From: Desulfobacterales bacterium
Lineage (GTDB): Bacteria > Desulfobacterota > Desulfobacteria > Desulfobacterales > UBA5852
Length of the DNA stretch: 6,938 nucleotides
Assembly (NCBI GenBank): GCA_016735415.1
Contig: JAERRP010000408.1
Location: 1 to 6,938 of the forward strand
Direction of reading: 5' to 3'
In this document: positions 1 through 6,004 of the stretch, piece after piece
Numbering within the stretch: the stretch's first letter is position 1
Layout: every line of letters begins with the position of its first letter
Notes under the pieces: model-generated
Databases searched by the model: none
Told to the model about the DNA's origin: nothing
Seen by the model: the letters and a program-made list of their open reading frames with translations, nothing else
Position numbers and translations under genes: made by a program

Positions 1-86
1 GGTAGACCTCGCCCGCGCCGGAAACCCCGGCAAGCCCGTGGACGGCCCCGGACCAGGAAGCGGCCAAAGAACGGGCGGAGGAAGTA

Positions 87-1997
87 GTGCCGTTCGTGGA
101 GGCCGTCATGGATGAATGCCGGCTGTGCCGGCAGCAGCGGCTCCGGGACCAGGGGTTGAGCGTAAAAGACCAGTCGGAAAGCTACTTTCTGCTGAACAGC
201 CCCATCCTGCGAAAGACCGAAGACCATTACGGACCGGTGCGCTTCATGCACGCCAAGCATGCCGGCGTCACCAAAGACTGCGCCCTGTGCCATCACCACC
301 GGCCCCTGGATGAGAGCGCTTCGGAAACCACCCGATGTTCCGCCTGCCACCAGGAGCCGTTTAATAAGGACCATCCCGAACGCATGGGTCTTAAAGCCGC
401 CTATCATCAACAGTGCATGGGGTGTCATCAGGAGATGGACAAAGGACCCATCGACTGTGCCGGCTGTCATCGGAAAAACGTGCCCGACCATAAGGACCTG
501 ATCCAGCTGGCCGCCAACCCGGAGCCTTCCGAAGTGACGGCCGAGTGTCTGCGCTGCCACAAGCCGGCCGGTGAGGACATGCTCAAGTCGGCCCACTGGT
601 TGTGGAAAGGACCGTCTCCCTACACGCTCCATCACCGAAAGGAGGTCGATCTCGGTAAGGCAACCCTTGCCACGAACAACTTCTGAATCAGCATCATCAG
701 CAACGAGGCTCGTTGCACAAGTTGTCACGCCGGCTACGGATGGAAAGACGCAACCTTTGACTTTAACGATATGACCAAAATTGACTGTCTGGTTTGCCAC
801 GACACGTCAGGTACCTATAAAAAATCACCCAAGGGGGTGGGCATGCCGGATCCCAAGGTTGATCTGGTGGCCGTGGCCAAAAGTGTGGGCCCCACGTCCC
901 GCAAAACCTGCGGGGACTGTCACTTCAACGGCGGCGGCGGCGAAGCGGTCAAACACGCCGATCTGTCCCGTCAACTGCTTCACCCGGAGCGAAACTGTGA
1001 CGTCCACATGGGCGGCTACGATTTTCAGTGTTCCGAATGCCACCGCACCCGCAACCACAAGATTGCCGGGCGCAGCTCATCGGTGCCCGTCGCTGAAGGC
1101 AGCCTGTCCTGCCAGAACTGCCACACGGACAAGCCCCATAACAGTGCCAAACTGCTGGATCATCACCTGAACAAGCACTGTGAAACCGTCGACTGCACCA
1201 CTTGTCATGCGCCGGTGTATGCCAAATGCAAACCCACCAAGGTGTTCTGGGACTGGTCCAAAGCCGGGGATAAAAAGCGCAAGCCCAAAAAAGACAAATA
1301 CGGCATGAAGGATTATAACTGGAAAAAGGGCGAGTTCATCTGGAAAGAGTCGCCCAAACCGGTATACCGATGGTATGGCGGCTTTACGAAACGGGTCTTC
1401 CTGGGCGACAAGCTGGATCTGACGCAAGAGATTATCAACATCACCGAGCCTGTCGGATCCATTAACGATCCCAATTCCAAAATTTCACCCTTTAAAATCA
1501 TGGCGGGGATTCAAGCCGTGGATGCCAAGTATAAGCACCTGCTCATTCCTCATCTGTTCCCCCGGAACAAGGAGGACAAAACCGCCTACTGGAAACACCG
1601 TGACTGGCAGAAGGCCTTTACCGACGGCATGAAGGCCGCCGACATGAAGTACAGCGGCAAGTACGAGTGGATTCGGACGGACATGTACTGGGGCGTCGAG
1701 CATGAAGTCATGCCGGCCAACATGGCGCTTTCCTGCGTCCAGTGCCACGACAGCCTCCAGTCGGAGCGGACCTGCAACCGCTGTCACCAGGACAGCCGGG
1801 ACGTGGATTTCAAATCCATCGCCCACAAGGGCACCGACTTCAGCTACATGGCCTCCAAAGGGCGCGATGTCAGCCACCTGGTCGGTACGACGGACTATAT
1901 CGACTTCAAGGCCCTGGGGTACAAGGGAGATCCCATCATACATGGAGGGCGCTTCAAGAAACTGCCCATGGGCTACAAAGCCAAGACGGGAAAATAG
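87..1997 (+). CDS. Multiheme (13 CxxCH) cytochrome c, tetraheme c3-like section plus octaheme tetrathionate reductase-like core; probable selenoprotein read through TGA 684-686
   Basis: Probably an exported periplasmic or outer-face electron-transfer or reductase protein. Counting from GTG 87, it has 636 residues with the TGA codon as residue 200. CxxCH motifs start at residues 65, 84, 110, 124, 154, 210, 234, 275, 315, 342, 370, 550 and 563. The first four, with FMHAKH before them and CALCHHH, resemble a class III cytochrome c3 tetraheme unit. From residue 154 on it resembles the OTR family: NNF-(C/U), RCTSCHAGYGWKD, DCLVCHDTSGTYKK, CHFNGGGGEAVKH. K289, in EAVKH, is 89 residues after residue 200. 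From memory, the Shewanella OTR active site has Cys64 and heme-ligating Lys153, which gives the same spacing. The frame is open back to position 6, but no signal peptide is visible and CRLCR (11-15) is a degenerate heme motif, so the true N-terminus is uncertain. The substrate is unknown. A standard gene caller would split this into 87-686 and 771-1997. Confidence 0.8.
684..686 (+). other. In-frame TGA, probable selenocysteine codon (residue 200)
   Basis: The codon lies between NNF and ISIISNEARCTSCH. Translation continues in the same frame for 28 codons to the ATG at 771 and then to the TAG at 1995-1997, with full family similarity and no other in-frame stop. In OTR-like cytochromes this position is a conserved cysteine (NNFC), recalled from the family rather than aligned here. 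Replacement of a catalytic Cys by Sec is the usual pattern for selenoproteins. The alternative is a TGC/TGT to TGA nonsense mutation. Confidence 0.72.
700..716 (+). promoter_or_regulatory. Candidate bacterial SECIS hairpin
   Basis: GCAACGA (700-706) pairs perfectly with TCGTTGC (710-716) around the loop GGC. The loop opens 20 nt after the TGA. Published bacterial SECIS models ask for a short stem, an apical loop about 16-37 nt after UGA, and a G in the first two loop positions, and all three are met. A lower stem is also possible: ACAACTT (676-682) with AAGTTGT (719-725) brackets the TGA, although the internal loop would be asymmetric. The hairpin would recruit SelB with Sec-tRNA. Confidence 0.62.
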
Positions 1998-2006
1998 CTG
2001 ATAATC

Positions 2007-2028
2007 GTGAACCGTGACAGCGGTTCGC
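2007..2028 (+). other. Small hairpin in the cytochrome 3' untranslated region
   Basis: GTGAACCG (2007-2014) pairs with CGGTTCGC (2021-2028), with one G-U pair, around the loop TGACAG. It starts 9 nt after the stop codon and precedes the main terminator. It has no T-run, so it may stabilise the mRNA 3' end or be incidental. Confidence 0.35.
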
Positions 2029-2038
2029 AGGTCTCGTC

Positions 2039-2075
2039 AAAAAGCAGCCGGGAGAGGTATCCCGGCTGCTTTTTT
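2039..2075. terminator. Strong intrinsic terminator, probably bidirectional
   Basis: AAAAAGCAGCCGGGA (2039-2053) is perfectly complementary to TCCCGGCTGCTTTTT (2060-2074), with loop GAGGTA and a T-run on the right and an A-run on the left. It follows the cytochrome stop at 1997. It also lies just past the stop (2088) of the convergent minus-strand gene, so it can serve both transcripts. Confidence 0.92.
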
Positions 2076-2087
2076 GGTCAGAGGGCC

Positions 2088-2534
2088 TCAATGGCTTTCT
2101 TCTCCTAGCGGCAGGCTGGTCTGATAGAACTCAATCAAGGCACCGCTTTCGCAATGTTCAAAGACGCTGACAGGTGCCGCACACGTCCGGTTCTCCTGAT
2201 GGATCCAAGTCGTGGTGTGCGCCTGTAAGCCGGGCGTCCCGGCAGTGGATAGCGCATCAGCGGGAGAAGTGAAGGTGATGACCAGACCGCTTTCGGGCAG
2301 CTCATACGCCGGGGGCGCGGCCGTGCGCGCCTGTCGTTGCAAGGCCCCGGTGGCCTCAAAACATGTCGGTTCAAGGGCCGCGAAAGTAGCGCAGCCTTCC
2401 CGTTCGAAGACGATGACAGTGCCGCTTTCCGGCAATTCGAAAATCTCGGAGAAAGCACCGACAGCGGCCGGATAAGCAGCAACGGTCAGCGACAAAACGA
2501 TACTCAAGACGAATGACTTTATTTTGGCGTTCAT
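2088..2534 (-). CDS. Small exported protein of unknown function with three ELPESGxVIxF-type repeats
   Basis: I do not recognise a family. The 148-residue product begins with a typical Sec signal peptide: basic residues K4 and K6, a hydrophobic core around 8-22, and a likely cut after the AVGA at 24-27. The mature part has three related units at 32-43 (FELPESGTVIVF), 77-88 (YELPESGLVITF) and 125-136 (FEHCESGALIEF), spaced 45 and 48 residues apart. Four cysteines (48, 58, 118, 128) could form disulfides; there is no heme motif and no second membrane segment. The ATG start is supported by a GGAGG sequence (2541-2545 on the complement) 6 nt upstream. It is convergent with the cytochrome gene and shares its terminator. 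The base composition is GC-rich like the cytochrome and unlike the operon to the right. Probably periplasmic or secreted; function unknown. Confidence 0.75.
   Translation of the reverse strand: MNAKIKSFVLSIVLSLTVAAYPAAVGAFSEIFELPESGTVIVFEREGCATFAALEPTCFEATGALQRQARTAAPPAYELPESGLVITFTSPADALSTAGTPGLQAHTTTWIHQENRTCAAPVSVFEHCESGALIEFYQTSLPLGEESH
2127..2441 (-). repeat. Three degenerate coding repeats (ELPESGxVIxF units)
   Basis: The units encode residues 32-43 (2406-2441), 77-88 (2271-2306) and 125-136 (2127-2162) of the exported protein. The DNA is also similar: on the plus strand each unit contains the shared word CCGCTTTC, followed by GGGCAGCTCATA, CGGCAATTCGAA or GCAATGTTCAAA. The third copy is the most diverged (HCESG in place of LPESG). 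This fits an ancient internal duplication. Confidence 0.65.
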
Positions 2535-2719
2535 CGTAAACCTCCTTGCGCTAATGGTTTAACGATATTACCCTGTCATCATCTTTTTCAATTTGTATGC
2601 CAACCCGTTCTGAGGCGGCCTTCCTTATTGCTGATATAAGCCTATATAGTTGATTTTATTTATTTTTACGTTTGTTCTGTCAGTCTGACTTTGCGTTAAC
2701 TTTAAAAAATTTATCGCCA
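2535..2719. other. AT-rich intergenic region upstream of the exported-protein gene
   Basis: There is no open frame with coding character here. The region must hold the promoter of the minus-strand exported-protein gene. TATATAG-like words around 2643-2650 could be a -10 element, but I see no convincing -35 partner. GTCAGTCTGAC (2679-2689) is a short odd-centred palindrome. No tRNA or other RNA gene is apparent. Confidence 0.4.
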
Positions 2720-2733
2720 AGGTAACGTTACCT
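2720..2733. promoter_or_regulatory. Perfect 14-bp palindrome, possible operator
   Basis: AGGTAACGTTACCT is a perfect inverted repeat without a spacer. It lies in the AT-rich non-coding stretch between the exported-protein gene and the butyrate kinase remnant. It has the size and symmetry of a dimeric repressor site. No regulator gene lies in the window, and one copy alone cannot prove function. Confidence 0.35.
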
Positions 2734-2837
2734 GATTTTGGAGGGAACGGTTGGGGGAGCGTTGTGGTTATGGCCTGTTTTCAATGACTTCATTTGTCCT
2801 GCGGAGGATGTATCTGCTTTACAAAGATGGCCCGTCA

Positions 2838-3033
2838 GAACAACTGCATCCGCTTTTCCTTCCAGTACTGCAGCCATGGAATATATTTCTTTGCTGATTT
2901 GGTATCCCATGGCCTTCAATACAAGCTCGGCTTCCTTGTCACCCATAGCGACGCGGTTCTCAACTGCGGAAATATCATGGGTGCCTGAATACGAACGGAT
3001 ACTTGGAATGCAGCAGATCTTGAAAAAACCATT
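2838..3033 (-). pseudogene. Decayed C-terminal fragment of butyrate kinase (acetate kinase superfamily)
   Basis: On the complement, the frame open from about 3033 reads SYSGTHDISAVENRV, GDKEAELVLKAMGYQISKE and then MAAVLEGKADAVVLTG. This is the pattern of the C-terminal third of butyrate kinases (typically GTHDIREVE, GDKEA, AMAYQIAKEI, VDAIVLTGG). Intact enzymes are about 355 residues; only about 60 recognisable residues remain. Upstream, a TAA (3034-3036) cuts the frame and no N-terminal ATPase motifs are found before the neighbouring hydratase gene. Downstream, similarity stops after VVLTG near 2838, and the frame runs on as unrelated sequence to a stop at 2728. An ATG at 2946 could open a 72-residue peptide, but this would be non-functional as a kinase. 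Confidence 0.7.
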
Positions 3034-3061
3034 TTAAACAGGCAATGATTAAAAGGGCGTA

Positions 3062-3844
3062 TTATCGACCCGTAAAATTAGGTTTCCTCTTTTCGATAAA
3101 GGCGCTCATTCCCTCTTTCTGATCATCTGTGGAGAAGAGAAGCTCAAAACAGCGGGCTTCATGGGCCAATGCCGATGTAAGATCCATGTTAATTCCTTCG
3201 TTAACCACCATTTTTGTGATTTTCAAGGCAAACCCGGGTTGACGGATCATTTTCCCCGCCATTTTTCGGGCTTCCCCCATAAGGGATGCAGCAGGTATCA
3301 CTTTATTGACAAGCCCGATCCGGAATGCTTCCTTGGCATCAATGGGGTCACCCGTGTAGAGCAATTCCTTCGCTCTGCCGATTCCGATAAGCCTGGGGAG
3401 CCGCTGGGTTCCTCCACCTCCGGGAATGACACCTATCTTAATTTCAGGCTGGCCAAACACGGCATTTTCAGCGGCAACCCGGATATCACATGCCATGGAT
3501 AACTCGCATCCGCCACCAAGAGCCAGACCACTTACGGCGGCAATAACCGGTTTAGGAAGATTCTCAATTTTATTAAACACCGACATTATTTTCATTACAA
3601 AGGAGTGGGCGTCAAAAGGAGTATGAATCATACCGATTTCCTTAATGTCCGCACCTGCTGCAAACACCTTTTCATTGCCTGTAATAATTACGGCGGATAT
3701 GTCGCCGTCATCGGCAATTTCACTAAAAACCGCATCAAGTTCCGATATCAGCAAACGGCTGATGGCATTCATACTTTTGGGCCGGTTTAAAGTAACGATC
3801 CCAATCCCTTCATCTTTTTCGTACAGAATTGTTTCAAAATTCAT
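3062..3844 (-). CDS. Enoyl-CoA hydratase (crotonase family)
   Basis: Adds water across a 2,3-enoyl-CoA to give the 3-hydroxyacyl-CoA; cytoplasmic. The 260 residues match the family length. The crotonase fold markers are in order: the LNRP segment at 19-22, the first oxyanion-hole segment FAAGADI (61-67), and the second, ALGGGCEL (108-115). The two acid/base glutamates of true hydratases are both present: E114 in GGCEL and E134 in FGQPE, equivalent to rat Glu144 and Glu164. GGGGTQRLPR follows at 142-151. The start ATG is preceded by AAGGAA (3851-3856 on the complement) at 6 nt. It is the last intact gene of the cluster, 85 nt after the dehydrogenase, and would act just before it in a beta-oxidation round. 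The exact chain length or branching of the substrate cannot be read from sequence. Confidence 0.92.
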   Translation of the reverse strand: MNFETILYEKDEGIGIVTLNRPKSMNAISRLLISELDAVFSEIADDGDISAVIITGNEKVFAAGADIKEIGMIHTPFDAHSFVMKIMSVFNKIENLPKPVIAAVSGLALGGGCELSMACDIRVAAENAVFGQPEIKIGVIPGGGGTQRLPRLIGIGRAKELLYTGDPIDAKEAFRIGLVNKVIPAASLMGEARKMAGKMIRQPGFALKITKMVVNEGINMDLTSALAHEARCFELLFSTDDQKEGMSAFIEKRKPNFTGR

Positions 3845-3929
3845 ATTGCTTTCCTTAATTTCATCAGCAAATACATATAGGAGGTGTTATCATCCTGTTG
3901 CAAAGAATAACGCGAGCGCTTCTCTGAGA

Positions 3930-4697
3930 CTATTTGATTGCCAGTCTAATACATGAATCCAGGCGGATGGTTTCACCGTTTAAAACCGGATTTTCAATAA
4001 TATGTTTAGCCAGAAGAGCAAATTCAGACGGCTTGCCCAGACGTTTAGGAAAGGGGATGTTTGCCACTATGGAGGCTTGTGCTTCTTCAGGAAGTCCCGC
4101 CAGCATGGGAGTTTCAAACAATCCCGGCGCAATCGTCAATACCCTGATGCCAAAGTTTGCAAACTCACGCGCTATGGGAAGTGTCATTCCAACAATTCCG
4201 CCTTTGGACGCACTATAGGCTGCCTGGCCTATTTGTCCTTCAAAGGCGGCAATGGATGCTGTATTAATAATGACCCCTTTTTCACCATCTTCATTAGGCT
4301 CGTTTTTTACCATTTGCTCAGCGGCGAGACGAAGAACGTTCATTGTGCCCACCAGATTAACCTGAATGATTTTATTGAACAGCTCAAGGGGCATGGGGCC
4401 ATTTTTAGAAAGAACCCTCGCCGGCGTACCTATACCGGCACAATTAACAGCAAAATGAATTCCCCCAAAGGCTTCAATGGTTTTTGCAATGGCAGCTTTT
4501 ACGCTATTTTCATCGGAAACATCGGTTTTACAGAAAATAGCCGAATCACCAAGTTCAGACGCGACTTTGCTGCCTCTTGCTTCATCAAAATCAAAAATGG
4601 CAACCTTTGCACGATTGGTTATGAATTCACGAACACATGCCTCTCCAAGACCGGACGCTCCACCTGTGACAACTGCGGCACATTCTTTAATGTTCAT
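3930..4697 (-). CDS. Short-chain dehydrogenase, 3-hydroxyacyl-CoA dehydrogenase type 2 (HSD10)-like
   Basis: Predicted to oxidise a 3-hydroxyacyl-CoA to the 3-oxoacyl-CoA with NAD+. The 255 residues show the SDR set: TGGASGLG (11-18) for the dinucleotide, acidic D36/D38 after the second strand favouring NAD over NADP, NCAG (85-88), N114, catalytic S148, and YSASK with Y161 and K165. The long insert around 131-140 before the VIINTAS strand and the NGETIRLD C-terminus point to the HSD10 group. That group includes 2-methyl-3-hydroxybutyryl-CoA dehydrogenases. The C-terminus ends SCIRLAIK where relatives usually read GAIRMxPK. The start at 4697 is preferred over the in-frame start at 4733, because AAGGAGA lies 7 nt before it and the extra 12 residues are not family-like. 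It lies 109 nt after the racemase gene in the same direction. Confidence 0.88.
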   Translation of the reverse strand: MNIKECAAVVTGGASGLGEACVREFITNRAKVAIFDFDEARGSKVASELGDSAIFCKTDVSDENSVKAAIAKTIEAFGGIHFAVNCAGIGTPARVLSKNGPMPLELFNKIIQVNLVGTMNVLRLAAEQMVKNEPNEDGEKGVIINTASIAAFEGQIGQAAYSASKGGIVGMTLPIAREFANFGIRVLTIAPGLFETPMLAGLPEEAQASIVANIPFPKRLGKPSEFALLAKHIIENPVLNGETIRLDSCIRLAIK

Positions 4698-4704
4698 TTT
4701 AATA

Positions 4705-4711
4705 TCTCCTT
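4705..4711 (-). promoter_or_regulatory. Shine-Dalgarno site that fixes the dehydrogenase start
   Basis: AAGGAGA on the complement lies 7 nt before the ATG at 4695-4697. It falls inside the longer frame that opens at 4733, which argues against that longer start. Confidence 0.75.
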
Positions 4712-4806
4712 TTAGTAATTTTAAACAAACCAATAGAATTCATTTGTCAACACTGCTATGAATAACCACTGACTCCTGCAAGAATTTGCAACATACAATT
4801 TCCTAT

Positions 4807-5991
4807 TTACTTAAAGAGACCGGAAGTTATAAAATTTTCAATTTCTTCCTCGGAATAACCCAATTTTAGGAAAACCTCTCTGTTGTCGGTCCCTGCCGGC
4901 TGCCCTGCTTTAGAGTATTGCAAAGGAGTTTCGGAGAACCTGATGGGAGTCCCGATCTGGCGGACAGAACCACCATCCGGAAGTTCCACATCAACCACCA
5001 GCCCCCTGTGGTTGACATGGGGGTCATTCAAAACCTCGGAAAGGGTCAAAACCGGTTCCACGCAGGCATCAACATCTTTAAAGGACTCTTCCCACTCGTC
5101 CCTGGTTTTTGTTTTGATTATTTTCCTAACTCTCGCCTTAACCTGGTCAATGTCTTTTGGCATCACACCGCCTTCAATCAGATCCGGACATCCAATAGTG
5201 TTGCAGAAGGCAGAAAAGAACTGTGGTTCCAGCCCTCCAAAGCTGATGTATTGACTGTCTTTGGTCTCGTAAAAATCATACAGGCTGCCACCGTTTAAAA
5301 GTTCTCCTTCCCTTGTCGGGTCAATACCATTTACCAGAGCACCCGCTCCTGTCATGGCATTGAACGGCACGACACCATCCATCATGGAAATATCAATATA
5401 CTGTCCTTTTCCTGAATTGTTTCGATAAAGCACTGCAGCAAGGATACCGATAATCACGTTATTTGAACCTGATGCCACATCCGCAATCTGCATACCTGTA
5501 AGACCAGGACCATTAGCTTTTGTCCCTGAATAAGACATCAGGCCTGAACGGGCGAGAAAATTAATGTCATGACCGGCTCTTTTAGAATAAGGACCATCCT
5601 GACCATAACCGGTAAGAGAGCAGTAAATAAGTCCGGGATTTATTTTTTTAAGATGTTCATATCCCAAACCTAACTTATCCATAACACCCGGCCTGAATTG
5701 TTCCAAAAGAATATCGTACTCGGAGATGAGCTGTCTTACTATCGCAACTCCCTGGGATTGTTTTAAATTAAGAGTAATGGAGCGTTTCCCCCTTCCCAGC
5801 CATGCAAGATTTGCCGAAATATCTGTACCGGGAAGAAAAGGCGGCATCATAGCCGCAAGATCAGGCCGTGACCCGGACACGACTCTCAAGATATCTGCCC
5901 CAAGATCACTAAGAACCAGGGTGGCGTAAGGCCCTGGCAAAAGTGTAGAAAAATCAAGAATTTTCAAATATTCTAAAAGTCCTGATTTCAT
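4807..5991 (-). CDS. Alpha-methylacyl-CoA racemase-type protein (CaiB/BaiF, family III CoA-transferase fold)
   Basis: Likely epimerises the 2-methyl centre of an acyl-CoA; cytoplasmic. The 394 residues carry family III features: LPGPYATLVLSDLGAD (18-33), GRGKRSITLNL (67-77), RPGVMDKLGLGY (100-111) and TGYGQDGPY (127-135). Racemase rather than CoA-transferase chemistry is suggested by H141-D142 in AGHDINF, D171 in QIADVASG, and E255 in GLEPQFF. These match the mycobacterial MCR His126, Asp156 and Glu241 as I recall them, with spacings 30 and 84 against 30 and 85. CoA-transferases of the fold rely on the equivalent Asp but usually lack the GHD and EPQF context. The start is supported by a GGAGA about 5-7 nt upstream. 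The preceding ligase gene ends 13 nt away, which indicates tight co-transcription. A CoA-transferase role is not excluded. Confidence 0.82.
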   Translation of the reverse strand: MKSGLLEYLKILDFSTLLPGPYATLVLSDLGADILRVVSGSRPDLAAMMPPFLPGTDISANLAWLGRGKRSITLNLKQSQGVAIVRQLISEYDILLEQFRPGVMDKLGLGYEHLKKINPGLIYCSLTGYGQDGPYSKRAGHDINFLARSGLMSYSGTKANGPGLTGMQIADVASGSNNVIIGILAAVLYRNNSGKGQYIDISMMDGVVPFNAMTGAGALVNGIDPTREGELLNGGSLYDFYETKDSQYISFGGLEPQFFSAFCNTIGCPDLIEGGVMPKDIDQVKARVRKIIKTKTRDEWEESFKDVDACVEPVLTLSEVLNDPHVNHRGLVVDVELPDGGSVRQIGTPIRFSETPLQYSKAGQPAGTDNREVFLKLGYSEEEIENFITSGLFK

Positions 5992-6004
5992 AATAATCTC
6001 CTAT

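Noticed and set aside
3..5. In-frame TAG read as pyrrolysine
   Set aside because: Only a few bases of context are visible, and a frameshift or a gene start downstream explains it more simply.
77..81. GGAGG as a true Shine-Dalgarno site for GTG 87
   Set aside because: The spacing is good, but the resulting protein would lack an export signal. The bases also fit ordinary Glu/Ala codons in the open frame, so I keep 87 only as a provisional start.
684..686. TGA as a simple nonsense mutation making a split pseudogene
   Set aside because: Not excluded, but less likely: the stop is TGA rather than TAA or TAG, it sits at a conserved Cys position, a SECIS-like hairpin follows, and the downstream 400 codons show no decay.
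771..1997. Independent gene starting at ATG 771
   Set aside because: No ribosome binding site precedes it, it lacks a signal peptide, and the 28 codons before it encode family-conserved sequence including a heme motif (714-728).
2679..2689. GTCAGTCTGAC short palindrome
   Set aside because: Arms of 5 bp around one base are expected by chance at this length; noted only within the intergenic entry.
2738..3037. Plus-strand open frame of 99 codons
   Set aside because: It lies opposite the butyrate kinase remnant, has no family resemblance and no ribosome binding site, and is read as a shadow.
4698..4733. Upstream start of the short-chain dehydrogenase at 4733
   Set aside because: It would run translation through the AAGGAGA site and add 12 non-conserved residues; ATG 4697 gives the normal SDR N-terminus.
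4777..4790. TGCAA/TTGCA hairpin between the racemase and dehydrogenase genes as a terminator
   Set aside because: Only 5 bp and no T-run on the transcribed strand; too weak to call.
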